From positions 13,371-77,370 of the forward strand of contig WHUB01000007.1 of NCBI GenBank assembly GCA_009377395.1: DNA of 64,000 bases, written 5' to 3'. Below the pieces are notes generated by a model. The model saw nothing but the letters and a program-made list of their open reading frames with translations, searched no databases and was not told where the DNA came from. Below, piece by piece: positions 1 through 8,746 of the stretch; the first letter of the stretch is position 1; the number at the start of each line of letters is the position of its first letter. Origin of the DNA: Actinophytocola sp. Lineage in GTDB: Bacteria > Actinomycetota > Actinomycetes > Mycobacteriales > Pseudonocardiaceae. The position numbers were made by a program, and so were the translations under genes.

Positions 1-99
1 CAGCGGGCAGAACGTCGGGACCCGCGTGGTCTCGGGAGCGCGTGGCCGGGTGGCCGTCATACCGGTTATTCGAGCGTGGCGGGGGTTCGGTTACAGCCC

Positions 100-1191
100 T
101 CAGCCGTCGGCGCCGTGGTGGGCGGTCCAGCGCTGCTCGACCCGGCCGAACCGCCAGTAGCAGGCCGCGATCAGCCAGATGCCAAGGAACACCGCGACGA
201 GGGCGAACCCGACGCTGCCGAGGTCCAGCGTGCCGATCCAGGCCAGCGGGCCCGACTTGATTCGCAACCGGTCCACCAGCAGCCCGATGAGCTGGATTCC
301 GCCGATGAGCAGCGCGATCGCCACCGACAGCCCGGTGATCGTGATGTTGTAGAACACCTTCCGCACTGGGGTCACGAACGCCCAGCCGTAGGCGAAGTTC
401 ATCGCACAGCCGTTGATCGCGTCCAGCAGCGTCATGCCCGCCGTGAACAGGACCGGTAGCGTCAGGATTGCGTACCAGGGCAGGCTGCTCGCCGCCGCGC
501 CCCCGGCCAGCACCAGCAGCGACACCTCGGTCGCGGTGTCGAACCCGAGCCCGAACAGCAGCCCGAGCGGATACATGTGCGTCGGTTTGCGGATCCATCG
601 GGTGACGCCGCGCAGCAGCCGGTTGATCAGGCCACGCTCGTTGAGCCGCCGTTCCAGCTCCGCCTCGTCGAAGTCACCGGAGCGCATCCGCCGGAACAGC
701 GCCACGATGTGACGCAGCACTACCAGGTTGACCAGCCCGATGAGCAGCAGGAACACCCCGGATACCAGCGAGCCGATGAACCCGGTCGTCGTCTGTAGGG
801 CGGAGCTCTCGTCGGCGACCGGTCCGGCGACCGCGCGGATGCCGAGCGCGAGCACAGCACAGAGCCCGAACACCACGGTCGAATGGCCGAGCGCGAACCA
901 GAAGCCGACCGACAGCGGCCGGCGGCCCTCGACCATGAGCTTGCGGGTGGTGTTGTCGATGGCGGCGATGTGGTCGGCGTCGAACGCGTGCCGCAGCCCG
1001 AGCATGTACGCGGTGAGCCCGAGCCCGACACCGAAGACCTGCGTCTGGCCGGCGGTGAGCTGGCCCGGCAGCACGAGCACCAGCAGCGTGCCCCACCCCA
1101 GCACGTGCAGCGCCAGGATGAAGCCCGTCATTCCCGCGAGGCTCGCCCGGTCCTGCTTGTCGAGCGACAACGAGCGTGACGGACTACTCAC
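100..1191 (-). CDS. NiCoT-family nickel/cobalt permease
   Basis: Inner-membrane transporter for Ni2+ or Co2+ (HoxN/NixA family). The family signature RHAFDADHIAAID lies in the second membrane segment, and several further hydrophobic segments follow, giving about eight in 363 residues, the usual family size. I chose the GTG at 1191 because a GGAGG sits six bases upstream. The open frame extends further, and an internal ATG at 1131 would remove the N-terminal tail. The gene is divergent from the alcohol dehydrogenase at 1420. It may supply metal to a neighbouring enzyme, but nothing in the sequence fixes nickel versus cobalt, and no urease, hydrogenase or cobalamin genes are in view. Family assignment is firm; substrate is inference. 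Confidence 0.9.
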   Translation of the reverse strand: MSSPSRSLSLDKQDRASLAGMTGFILALHVLGWGTLLVLVLPGQLTAGQTQVFGVGLGLTAYMLGLRHAFDADHIAAIDNTTRKLMVEGRRPLSVGFWFALGHSTVVFGLCAVLALGIRAVAGPVADESSALQTTTGFIGSLVSGVFLLLIGLVNLVVLRHIVALFRRMRSGDFDEAELERRLNERGLINRLLRGVTRWIRKPTHMYPLGLLFGLGFDTATEVSLLVLAGGAAASSLPWYAILTLPVLFTAGMTLLDAINGCAMNFAYGWAFVTPVRKVFYNITITGLSVAIALLIGGIQLIGLLVDRLRIKSGPLAWIGTLDLGSVGFALVAVFLGIWLIAACYWRFGRVEQRWTAHHGADG

Positions 1192-1351
1192 CGGCGGCCT
1201 CCACTTCGACGAGGTACACGGCAAGAATCGCACCGGGCGTGACTCACGGCCACCCTCCGTTCGCACGGGCACCCGCTCTCCACCACGGTGAGCGGCGTGG
1301 CGGCACCTATCCGATCGGACAGGGTCTTCTACTCACTCCGAAGGATGTGCC

Positions 1352-1366
1352 GCCCGTCACACGGGC
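1352..1366. promoter_or_regulatory. Inverted repeat upstream of the dehydrogenase/two-component operon
   Basis: GCCCGT-CAC-ACGGGC is a perfect 6-bp inverted repeat with a 3-base spacer, about 54 bases before the GTG of the alcohol dehydrogenase. A TCCGATCGGA palindrome lies about 40 bases further upstream. Either could bind the response regulator encoded two genes downstream. There is no direct evidence beyond symmetry and position. Confidence 0.35.
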
Positions 1367-1419
1367 ATTACCCTGGTGGGGTTCTGGCCGCGACACCGAA
1401 CAGACCGAGGAGTGGTCCT

Positions 1420-2733
1420 GTGTCTCACGTGACCCCGGCCATCGACGTGGTGCCGCCAGGCTTGCTCGCCTGGTCCCAGCCGCAGCGAGGCAGCACCGAC
1501 CTGCTGAGCGAGCCCGGCAGCGGTGAGCTGCCGGACGAGCTGAGCGGTCCGCGCACCGCGACGCCGGACTCCATGGAGTCGGCGTTCCAGCTCGCGAAGT
1601 TCCACGCGCCCGAGATCGTGCTCGGCCCCGGCTCGCTCGCGGAGCTGGGTCACGCCGCGCTTCGGGTCGGCGCGCGCAAGCCGTTCGTCGTCACCGACGG
1701 CGGTATCCGGGAGGCGGGCTGGGTGTCCGAGGCGGTGGGGCACCTCGAGTTGGCGGGGCTGCGTCCGATCGTGTGGTCGGACGTCACGCCGAACCCCAAG
1801 GACCACGAGGTGCAGGCGGCCTACGGGCACTACGCCGCCACCGGCGCGGACGTGATCATCGCGGTCGGCGGCGGGTCGTGCATCGACGCGGCCAAGGGCG
1901 TCGCGATCCTGTCCAGCAACGGCGGCACGATCCTGGGCTACGCCGGGGTGGACAAGGTGACGCAGCCGATCCCGCCGCTGGTGATGGCGCCCTCGACGTC
2001 GGGCACCGGCGCCGACGTGTCGCAGTTCGCCGTCATCACCGACACCACCCAGCGCACCAAGATCACCATCATCAGCCGCACCCTCGTCCCGGATATCTCG
2101 ATCATCGACCCCCGGCTGCTGATCACGATGCCGGACGACCTCAACGCCGCCACCGGGCTGGACGCCCTGACGCACGCGATCGAGGCGTACGTGTCTCGCG
2201 CGCACAACCGGCTCACCGACCACCACGCGCTGCACGCGGCGCACCTGATCACGAAGAACCTGCAGCGCACGATGCTGCAACCGAGGAAGGCCGAGTCCCG
2301 CATCGCGATGGCGCAGGGCGCGCTGGAGGCCGGGATGGCGTTCACCAACGCGATCCTCGGCGTCACGCACGCGATGAGCCACCAGGCGGGCGGGCTGCTC
2401 GACGCCCCGCACGGCGTGCTCAACGGGGTGCTGCTGCCGCACGCGATCCGGTTCAACGCCGCGTTCAGCCCGGAACGCTACGTGCCACTCGCCGCCGCGG
2501 TCGGCATCGACGTCGACGGCAAACCCGCCATGGAGGTCGCCGAGCTGCTCGCCTGCCACGTGCGCAAGCTCGCCGACGACGTCGGCGTGCCGAAGGGGCT
2601 GGCCGATCTCGGCGTCACCGAGGACGCGATCCCCACGCTGGCGCGCACCACGCTCAACGACGCCTGCCTCGCGACGAACCCGAGGGACGCGAGCGCCGCC
2701 GACATCGAGTGGCTGTTCCGGCAGGCGTTGTAG
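1420..2733 (+). CDS. Iron-type (group III) alcohol dehydrogenase
   Basis: NAD(P)-linked alcohol dehydrogenase of the iron-containing family, 437 residues. GGGSCIDAAKG is the dinucleotide-binding loop. The metal ligands are the Asp and His of TGLDALTHAIEAYVS and the histidines in THAMSHQAGG and DAPHGVLN. I chose the GTG at 1420 because GAGGAG lies seven bases upstream, although the frame is open from 1288; an ATG at 1573 would remove a poorly conserved N-terminal extension of about 50 residues. The stop codon directly abuts the ATG of the sensor kinase, so translation is probably coupled. Linkage to the kinase/regulator pair and the mycofactocin genes suggests an alcohol or aldehyde substrate. 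Dependence on mycofactocin is inference. Confidence 0.9.
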   Translation: MSHVTPAIDVVPPGLLAWSQPQRGSTDLLSEPGSGELPDELSGPRTATPDSMESAFQLAKFHAPEIVLGPGSLAELGHAALRVGARKPFVVTDGGIREAGWVSEAVGHLELAGLRPIVWSDVTPNPKDHEVQAAYGHYAATGADVIIAVGGGSCIDAAKGVAILSSNGGTILGYAGVDKVTQPIPPLVMAPSTSGTGADVSQFAVITDTTQRTKITIISRTLVPDISIIDPRLLITMPDDLNAATGLDALTHAIEAYVSRAHNRLTDHHALHAAHLITKNLQRTMLQPRKAESRIAMAQGALEAGMAFTNAILGVTHAMSHQAGGLLDAPHGVLNGVLLPHAIRFNAAFSPERYVPLAAAVGIDVDGKPAMEVAELLACHVRKLADDVGVPKGLADLGVTEDAIPTLARTTLNDACLATNPRDASAADIEWLFRQAL

Positions 2734-4122
2734 ATGGACAATACGACGGATCGCGAGGTCAGCGACGCGTATCTGGGCGCACTCACCGGCGTCCGCTCCG
2801 GCAAGCGCTCGTTCTACCCGGAGTACGTCCGGTCGGCGGAACGGCTGGAGAACGCCGTCCGGGCGCTCGACCGGATCTCCCGCGCGCTCGTCGTCACCGG
2901 GGAGGGCCCGCGCGCGCTGGTGGAGGCGGTGGTCGCCACGGCGACCGAGCATCTGCAGGCCAACTGGCTGCTGGTCGCCGTCGCGGACGGCGCGTTGCAG
3001 GCCGCCCGGCCGAGGTTTCTCTACTCGGCAGGCGAGGATCTGATCGACGACGAGCGGAAGCTGCCGCACAGTGCGCTGGCGCAGCTGCGTGTGCTGCGGT
3101 CCCGGCCGTGGGAGGCCGAGCTCGGCGACGTCAGCGACGACTACGACCGCACCGGCATCGTCCGGGTCGGGATGACGCTCGACGGCGAGCCGGTCGGCGG
3201 GATCGCCGCGCGGCCGGGACCTGCCGTCACGGTGGCCGACACCGACCTGGCACTGCTGCGGGTGCTGGCGAACCACGCCGCGGTCGCGCTGCACAACTCC
3301 TTCCTGCTGCACGCGACGACCCGGCTGCGCGGCAAGACCGAGCAGCTGTCGGAGACCGCGGAGCAGCGCGCCCGCGATCTCGCCGCCCGCAACGCCGAGC
3401 TGGCCGAGACGCAGCAGCGACTCATTGCCGCGATGCAGCGGCAGGCGCTCGACGACGAGCGGCACCGGATCGCGCGGGAGCTGCACGACAGTGTCACCCA
3501 GGACGTCCTCTCGGCCGGGATGACCATCGAGCTGGCCCGGTCGGAGCTGGCGGACAAGGGCGACGAGCTGGCGTCGACGATCGAGCAGTTGAGCGCGGCG
3601 AAGGACCTGACCCGGCACGCGGTCGAGCGGCTGCGGGCGGCGATCTACGCGCTGCACAACACCGCGGAGGAGGCGTCGGGGTCGCTCCCGGTGCTGCTGG
3701 AGCGACTGTCCACAGTGCACCTGCCGAGCGACCTGAAGGTGCAGGTCAAGGTGATTGGCGAGCCGGTTCCGCTGCCGGGCGAGGCGGAGCATTCGCTGTT
3801 GCGGCTGACGGGGGAGGCGTTGTTCAACACCGTGATGCACACCAACGCGGCGCAGGCGCAGGTGCGGCTGCGGTACCGCAGCACGAACATCGTGCTGACG
3901 ATCTCCGACGACGGCGACGGTGACCCGGCGCAGCTGCGCAAGATGCTGCGGCTGGCGTCGGCGGCCGACCTCGCCGGTGAGCATCGGGGGCTGGCGAACA
4001 TGGCGGCCCGCACCGACGAGCTCGGTGGCACGATGTCGATCCGCCGGTCGCGGCTCGGCGGCATCATGCTGCGGTTCGAGATTCCGGCACCAGAACAGAC
4101 CGACAGGAGGGCGGCGGGATGA
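2734..4122 (+). CDS. Sensor histidine kinase (MnoS/MadS-like)
   Basis: Cytoplasmic sensor kinase of the NarL-type (HisKA_3) class, 462 residues. Residues 40-195 look like a GAF sensor domain, followed by a coiled coil at about 195-240. The phosphoacceptor is His251 in RELHDSVTQD, and the C-terminal ATPase region contains GEALFNTVMHTN and SDDGDG. No membrane segment is seen, so the signal is probably an intracellular metabolite. The ATG immediately follows the dehydrogenase stop, and the 3' end overlaps the regulator by ATGA. Kinases of this arrangement (named MnoS or MadS) control alcohol oxidation near mycofactocin loci in mycobacteria and relatives. I infer the same role here from context. 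Confidence 0.85.
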   Translation: MDNTTDREVSDAYLGALTGVRSGKRSFYPEYVRSAERLENAVRALDRISRALVVTGEGPRALVEAVVATATEHLQANWLLVAVADGALQAARPRFLYSAGEDLIDDERKLPHSALAQLRVLRSRPWEAELGDVSDDYDRTGIVRVGMTLDGEPVGGIAARPGPAVTVADTDLALLRVLANHAAVALHNSFLLHATTRLRGKTEQLSETAEQRARDLAARNAELAETQQRLIAAMQRQALDDERHRIARELHDSVTQDVLSAGMTIELARSELADKGDELASTIEQLSAAKDLTRHAVERLRAAIYALHNTAEEASGSLPVLLERLSTVHLPSDLKVQVKVIGEPVPLPGEAEHSLLRLTGEALFNTVMHTNAAQAQVRLRYRSTNIVLTISDDGDGDPAQLRKMLRLASAADLAGEHRGLANMAARTDELGGTMSIRRSRLGGIMLRFEIPAPEQTDRRAAG

Positions 4123-4793
4123 ACATGCGGGAACGGGCCGTGCTGGTACGGCCACGGGAGCGGGAGCTGACGATCGTCCTCGTCGACGACCATGCGATCG
4201 TGCGGCAGGGGCTGCGGTCCATTTTGGAGCGTGAGGACGACATGTGCGTCGTGGGGGAGGCGACGACGGCGGCGGAGGCCCGCGCGGTGATCGAGCGGGT
4301 CCGGCCGGACATCGTGCTGCTCGACCTCAAGCTGTCGACCGGATCCGACACCGAGGGGCTCGAGGTGTGCTCCGAGCTGACCGAGCGATACCCGGACATC
4401 GGGGTGCTGGTGCTGACGACGTTCCTCGACGACGCGCTCGTGCTCGAGGCGATCCACCGGGGCGCCAAGGGCTATGTGATCAAGGACGTCGACACCAGCG
4501 GCCTGGTGTCCTCGATCAGGGCGGTGGCGCGCAACGAGAGCGCGTTCGACTCCCGGTCGGCGTCGGTGATGGTGCGTTCCATCCGCACCGCGCCGGACGA
4601 GCCGACGCTGACCGAGCGGGAGCAGAACGTGCTCGAACTGCTCGCGCACGGCATGAGCAACCGGGACATCGGCCGCAGGCTGTTCATCTCCGAGACCACC
4701 GTGAAGTTCCACGTCCGCAACATCATGCGCAAGCTCTCCGCGTCGAGCCGGGCGGAGGCGGTCTACGAGGCGAGCAAGATGGGGCTGATCTAG
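4119..4793 (+). CDS. LuxR/NarL-type response regulator (MnoR/MadR-like)
   Basis: DNA-binding response regulator, 224 residues. The receiver domain spans about residues 17-135 with the acidic pair in VLVDDH, phospho-acceptor Asp69 in IVLLDLK, Thr in VLTTF and Lys in YVIKD. The C-terminal LuxR helix-turn-helix (about 158-220) contains LTEREQNVLELLAHGMSN. It overlaps the kinase stop by ATGA and has AGGAGGG upstream, so the two are certainly a pair. Targets are likely the operon it sits in and perhaps the methanol dehydrogenase or mft genes. It is followed at once by a strong bidirectional terminator. Confidence 0.88.
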   Translation: MNMRERAVLVRPRERELTIVLVDDHAIVRQGLRSILEREDDMCVVGEATTAAEARAVIERVRPDIVLLDLKLSTGSDTEGLEVCSELTERYPDIGVLVLTTFLDDALVLEAIHRGAKGYVIKDVDTSGLVSSIRAVARNESAFDSRSASVMVRSIRTAPDEPTLTEREQNVLELLAHGMSNRDIGRRLFISETTVKFHVRNIMRKLSASSRAEAVYEASKMGLI

Positions 4794-4818
4794 CTGGGCC
4801 CCGGCACGCGGGGCCCAG
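4794..4818. terminator. Bidirectional hairpin terminator
   Basis: CTGGGCCCC and GGGGCCCAG form a perfect 9-bp GC-only stem with a 7-base loop (4803-4809). It sits between the convergent stop codons of the response regulator (4793) and the transporter (4826). No T tract is present, as is common for actinobacterial terminators. Confidence 0.85.
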
Positions 4819-4825
4819 CCCGGCG

Positions 4826-5473
4826 TCATCGCACCACTGGTGCGCCGAGGCGCAGCCCGGCGCCGCCGGTGGCGAGCGAGGTGACGTGGAAGAACAGATA
4901 GGCGCCGACGCCGACGAACGAGAACACCACGACGCCCGCCGCGGTCTGCATGGTCGCCGACCCGGTCACCGTCGCGGCGAGCACCAGCGCCAGTGACAGC
5001 GTGATCAGGCCGAACAGCACCGTGAAGGCAAGTGGAAGCCGCAGCGTGGCCAGCGTGAGCAGACTGATCGTCGTCAGCCATGCGATGAGGAACAGCTCCT
5101 GGGTCGCGACGGTCGACTCGGCCGGCACGCCGAACCAGCCGTGTGTCAGCCCGAGGACCAGCGCGGCATAGCTGAGCCAGAATCCAGTGAACACCCCGAA
5201 GATGGCGGCGACCGCGCTCTGGCCGAGCGCCGCGGCCCAGACCGCCGCGATCAGCTGCCCGACGCCGGTGGCGACGAGGATGATGGCGATGGGCGCGCCC
5301 ACCGCTTCGGCGGGCACGTAGCCGACAAGCGTCAGGCCGAGTGCGATGGCGCCGACGAGAAAGGTCGGCACGCCGACCAGCGCCGGATCGCCTGCCAGCG
5401 GGCCCGTCGGGCTCGGCGCTGGTTCTCCGGCGGTGTCGGTCGGTTCCAATTCGGTCTGTGCGTGGGTTGGCAT
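4826..5473 (-). CDS. GPR1/FUN34/YaaH (SatP) family acetate-type transporter
   Basis: Six-helix membrane protein of the AceTr family, 215 residues, which moves acetate, succinate or similar small carboxylates. GDPALVGVPTF near the start of helix 1 replaces the canonical NPAPLGL-type motif, and FGVFTGFWLSYAA matches the conserved central segment. I chose the ATG at 5473, with GGAAGGAGC upstream; the frame is open to 5524. The hydrophilic N terminus of about 35 residues is rich in Pro, Glu and Thr. It is convergent with the two-component system. Next to alcohol dehydrogenases it could handle the acid end product of alcohol oxidation; that link is inference. The degenerate motif leaves the substrate open. 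Confidence 0.82.
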   Translation of the reverse strand: MPTHAQTELEPTDTAGEPAPSPTGPLAGDPALVGVPTFLVGAIALGLTLVGYVPAEAVGAPIAIILVATGVGQLIAAVWAAALGQSAVAAIFGVFTGFWLSYAALVLGLTHGWFGVPAESTVATQELFLIAWLTTISLLTLATLRLPLAFTVLFGLITLSLALVLAATVTGSATMQTAAGVVVFSFVGVGAYLFFHVTSLATGGAGLRLGAPVVR

Positions 5474-5597
5474 GAGCGCTCCTTCCGCTGCTGACGGGAT
5501 GGCTACCTGAGCAGCGTGGCGCACCTCACGTCTCCCGGTCGCCGCGCAGTAAGGCGCTGCTGGCCTCGTCTTTCGGTCAGGCGGCTGCTAGCCGTGC

Positions 5598-5619
5598 CTC
5601 GCCTCGACGGTCAGGCGAG
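5598..5619. terminator. Hairpin at the end of the HicA-like cassette
   Basis: CTCGCCT and AGGCGAG are perfectly complementary around an 8-base loop and overlap the last codons of the minus-strand gene ending at 5611. It is a short stem with no T tract, so termination is plausible but weakly supported. Confidence 0.4.
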
Positions 5620-5946
5620 TTGTTCGTGACGCATGTCTTTGACGACCATGCGCATCACGGTGTCGTGGTCCGGCCAACTCGGGGTTCCGATGCCGACCTG
5701 GTGCAGCGCGGACTGGACGGCGGCCTGGCCGACCGCGATGGCCATGGAGAGGTCGGCGCCAGCGGCGGTGGCTTCGATCTCGATGACACCTGTTCCCTCA
5801 TCGACCGCGACCGCGGCGTCCTGGAAGTCGGGGTTGCACTCTTCCTGGTCGAGCAGCGCGCCCATGAGCAGGTCGGAGCACTCGGCGATGTTCTCGCCAC
5901 CATCCGACGAGAGCAGGACCCAGTGAGAGTGGACCTTCACGCTCAT
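5611..5946 (-). CDS. Small acidic partner protein of a HicA-like pair (possible antitoxin)
   Basis: 111-residue acidic protein of unassigned function. It alternates hydrophobic strands (VHSHWVLLSSD, VIEIEATAAGAD) with a helical stretch AVGQAAVQSALHQVG, which suggests a small alpha/beta fold. The ATG at 5946 overlaps the stop of the upstream HicA-like gene by four bases, so the two are translationally coupled. In related actinobacteria small proteins of this kind accompany HicA-like proteins, hence the antitoxin suggestion, but no DNA-binding domain is visible. A regulatory or unrelated role is equally possible. Confidence 0.6.
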   Translation of the reverse strand: MSVKVHSHWVLLSSDGGENIAECSDLLMGALLDQEECNPDFQDAAVAVDEGTGVIEIEATAAGADLSMAIAVGQAAVQSALHQVGIGTPSWPDHDTVMRMVVKDMRHEQLA

Positions 5947-6176
5947 CGCTCGGTGTCTCCTTCGCTGTCGTAGCACTGCTGCCGCCGCAGCCAGCTGAGG
6001 GCGTTCCTGCCGTAGTGCGGATCGCTCGGTGTCAGGTGGATGTACCGCCGGTGCCGCCCACAGGGACACTTTACCTTGTAGTACCGTTTGCCGGCCTCGA
6101 TCCGCCATCCGGCCCGGTGGAAATGCTCAAGGACCGCCTCCAGGTCCTTCTTCTGGTGTCGTCTCCAACAGCCCAC
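5943..6176 (-). CDS. HicA-like small basic protein (putative mRNA interferase toxin)
   Basis: 77-residue basic protein resembling the short HicA double-stranded-RNA-binding fold: a first helix DLEAVLEHFHRAGWRI, a strand KRYYKVKCPCG, then RRYIHLTPSDPHYGRNALSW and a final basic helix. The CPCGRH motif marks a subgroup seen in actinobacteria. HicA toxins cleave mRNA through a conserved His; here the His of YIHLTPSDP or that of CPCGRH would be the candidate. The start is a GTG at 6176 with GGGAG only three bases away, so the true start may differ slightly. It overlaps the downstream partner by ATGA. Toxin activity is inference from fold resemblance. Confidence 0.55.
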   Translation of the reverse strand: MGCWRRHQKKDLEAVLEHFHRAGWRIEAGKRYYKVKCPCGRHRRYIHLTPSDPHYGRNALSWLRRQQCYDSEGDTER

Positions 6177-6311
6177 GTGCTCCCTGCTTCACTCGGGTAA
6201 GCCAGCAGCTGGGATCCTGCCATCGAGATACCGGGCGTAAGGTGCGAAAGCCGCATTAGGGCGGCTATCGTCGTGCGAACTGCCGATTTGACCCGACGGA
6301 TGCTCCGTTGA

Positions 6312-7211
6312 TCAAGCAGTCGTGTCTATGACCAGCCAGCCGCCGTGGTGTTCGGTGACGGAGAACGGCAGCCCTGTGGCCATGCCGATGTCGGTGAGCA
6401 CCGACCGGTCGAACGTGCGTATGTGGCCGTAGATCTCCGCCGGTTCCTCCTCGTACGGCACCGCGATGACCACCCGGTTCGACGCCAGCCGCACCGCCTC
6501 GGCGACCACCCTGTGGCCGTCGACGGGGTCGAGATGTTCCAGCAGGTGCAGCATCGTGACGGTGTCCACCGACCGGTTCGGCAGCGGCACGCTCGCCGCG
6601 TCGCAGGCCAGCGTCTCGACCGGCACGTGCCGCGCCCGGGCCATCGTCGCCAGCAGCCGCATGCTCGCGGGCACCACGTCCGACGCGATCACGGAGGTGT
6701 CGCCGCGTTCGGCCAGCAGCAGCGGGAAGAACCCGAAGCATGACCCGAGATCGAGCACGCTGCCGGGCGGGACGAGCCGGCGCGCCCGCTCGTACACCGG
6801 GACCATGCCGGCGATGACCGAGCCCGGCTCGTCGTCCTCCACTGTGGCCTGCCGGATCTTGGCGAGGGTGTTGGCGTAGAAAGTACCCCACGCCAGCGTC
6901 GGGTCGCTGATGGTGGAGCGAACGATGCCGGCGACGACCCGCTCGAAGACGACGTTGCCGGTCAGCCAGCCCGGGCCGAACAGCTCGTCGTGCAGCAGCC
7001 CGACCAGGTCGTTGTCCAGCTGGTCGGGGCGCAGCCGGTGGCTCAGCTCGATCCGCCGATTCCGCTTGCGCAGCAGGAAATGCGCCGTGACGGCGATGGT
7101 CTCGCCGCGACCGGGCGGCCGCTCGCCCCGGCCGAGCCGGAGCACGTGCACCAGATCGTCCTGGTAATGCCGGTCCGCCGTCGGCGCCAGCGGATCGAGC
7201 GCGGCGCTCAT
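6312..7211 (-). CDS. mftM: Mycofactocin oligosaccharide methyltransferase MftM
   Basis: SAM-dependent class I methyltransferase, 299 residues. Motif I is VLDLGSCFGFFPLLLAERG at about 158-176. The acidic motif II is VIASDVVPAS, and DTVTMLHLLEHLDP is the post-II region. In mycobacteria MftM adds a 2-O-methyl group to a glucose of the cofactor's oligosaccharide tail. The assignment here rests on the methyltransferase fold, the matching length and position in the mycofactocin/methanol dehydrogenase gene string. The ATG at 7211 overlaps the stop of the VWA gene by ATGA, so it is the last gene of that operon. A different small-molecule methyltransferase cannot be fully excluded. Confidence 0.75.
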   Translation of the reverse strand: MSAALDPLAPTADRHYQDDLVHVLRLGRGERPPGRGETIAVTAHFLLRKRNRRIELSHRLRPDQLDNDLVGLLHDELFGPGWLTGNVVFERVVAGIVRSTISDPTLAWGTFYANTLAKIRQATVEDDEPGSVIAGMVPVYERARRLVPPGSVLDLGSCFGFFPLLLAERGDTSVIASDVVPASMRLLATMARARHVPVETLACDAASVPLPNRSVDTVTMLHLLEHLDPVDGHRVVAEAVRLASNRVVIAVPYEEEPAEIYGHIRTFDRSVLTDIGMATGLPFSVTEHHGGWLVIDTTA

Positions 7212-8737
7212 CGGCCGACGATCTCGGTGGTCAGGTCCCGGGCGGTGCGTTCCAGACCGGACAGGTCGCGCACCACCCGCACCCGGTCGCAATACTCCGC
7301 GTACTCCGGCAGGTCGCAGCCGCCGAGGCCCCAGGAGTAGCGCGGCTCCGGGGTGAGCCAGATGGTCTCGCGCGCCCGGCGGGTCAGCTCGGCGAACCCC
7401 GCCAGGTTGGGGTCGTTGCCGTTGCCCCTGCCGTCGCCGAGCACGAGCAGCGTCGTGCGACGGGTGACCGCCGACGCGTACTCGCCGACGAACTCGCCGA
7501 TCGCGGCGCCGTAGTCAGAGTTGGCGTCGACGTCGAGCACGTCGCCGCCGAAGATCAGCCCGAGCGCGCGTTCGGCGGGATGGTCGGCGAACAGCTCGGT
7601 GATCTCGGCGACGTCCGCGACGAACGCGAACGACCGCACCTGCGCGAACAGGTCCTGCAGGCCGTGCACCAGGTGCAGCGTGAACCGGGCGGTGGCCCGC
7701 ACCGACAGGCTGACGTCCGCGAGCACCACCAGCCGTGGCTTGTCCTCGGTGCGCCGCACCGTGACCGGGGCGAACGGCACGCCGTCGTAGCGCATGTTGC
7801 GGCGCATCGTCCGGCCCGGATCGACCCGGCCCACCGGCGAGACCCGCCTGCGGTGGGTGAGCGCGCCCCGCAGGCTTCGCGCCAGCCTGCGCAACGACTC
7901 CTCGAGGTCGGCGCGCTCCCGCTCGGCCACACTGTCCACAGTGGCCACGCGACGCTCCTGCGACTCCACGGCCCGCTCCTCGAGCTCGAGCAGCGCCTCG
8001 AGGTGCCGCTTGAGCGCCTGCGGCAGGTTCGCCAGCACACCGGCCAGCCGCTGACGGAGCGCGCTGGCGTCGGACTCGTCACCGGTCTGGTCCTCGTCGG
8101 ACTGATCGTTGAGCCAGCCAAGCAGCGCCTCGGTCTCGGCGATGGTCAGCTCGGCGTCGACCGTGGTACCGGTGTCGCCCGCCAGCTTGCCGGGCTGGCC
8201 CGCGCCGTGCAGCCGCTCGGTGTCGAGCTGCACTCGATAGCCCTCGCTTCCATTGATGACCTGGTTGTCCTTGGAGAACACGATCTCGTCGGTCAGCGAG
8301 GCGATGTCGATCTTGTTGGCCTCCTGGTGCAGGTTGTAGCGCTGCGCCAGGTCCTCCTGGTCGAAGTACTCCCGGATGCTCGATGGCTTGCCGTGCTCGT
8401 GGCCCTGCTGCGGCGTCTCGCTCGGCTCGTCGGAGAGCGTGAACGACTCCAGCTCGCCGGTGTCGGACAGGTCGTCGTGCTCATGGCTGTGGCCGTGGCC
8501 GTGCTCGTCGCCACCTACCTTGACCAGCGCGAAGAAGGCGTCGAAGACCTCCTCGAACGCCGGTTCGTCGCGGCGGTCCTTGACCAGCGCGACCCGCAGC
8601 GCCGACTTCAGCAGCTGCTTGTCGGCGAGCACACCCGGCTGCGCGGCGCAGCGCAGCGCGTCGAGCACCTCGGGCACCGACACCCGCACCCCGTACAGCC
8701 GCAGCAGCCGGACGAACCGGTGGATCGTGGCCTCCAC
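7208..8737 (-). CDS. CoxE-like von Willebrand factor A protein with His-rich segment
   Basis: 509-residue cytoplasmic VWA protein that works with MoxR-type ATPases in maturing metalloenzymes. The N-terminal 75 residues are helical. A histidine-rich segment, GHGHSHEHDD, follows at about 80-90, then a long acidic central region with a coiled coil (LEALLELEERAVESQERR). The VWA domain fills the last 190 residues; its metal-ion-dependent adhesion motif is DVSLSV. It starts at a GTG nine bases after the MoxR stop and ends overlapping mftM. Family knowledge says such pairs remodel or metallate a client. The client here is most likely the adjacent methanol dehydrogenase (inference). Confidence 0.82.
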   Translation of the reverse strand: MEATIHRFVRLLRLYGVRVSVPEVLDALRCAAQPGVLADKQLLKSALRVALVKDRRDEPAFEEVFDAFFALVKVGGDEHGHGHSHEHDDLSDTGELESFTLSDEPSETPQQGHEHGKPSSIREYFDQEDLAQRYNLHQEANKIDIASLTDEIVFSKDNQVINGSEGYRVQLDTERLHGAGQPGKLAGDTGTTVDAELTIAETEALLGWLNDQSDEDQTGDESDASALRQRLAGVLANLPQALKRHLEALLELEERAVESQERRVATVDSVAERERADLEESLRRLARSLRGALTHRRRVSPVGRVDPGRTMRRNMRYDGVPFAPVTVRRTEDKPRLVVLADVSLSVRATARFTLHLVHGLQDLFAQVRSFAFVADVAEITELFADHPAERALGLIFGGDVLDVDANSDYGAAIGEFVGEYASAVTRRTTLLVLGDGRGNGNDPNLAGFAELTRRARETIWLTPEPRYSWGLGGCDLPEYAEYCDRVRVVRDLSGLERTARDLTTEIVGR

Positions 8738-8746
8738 CGTCAGCCC

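Noticed and set aside
1357-4155. Long open frame of about 930 codons antisense to the dehydrogenase, kinase and regulator
   Set aside because: Arg/Pro/His-rich low-complexity translation typical of the reverse strand of high-GC genes. The plus-strand genes have clear domains.
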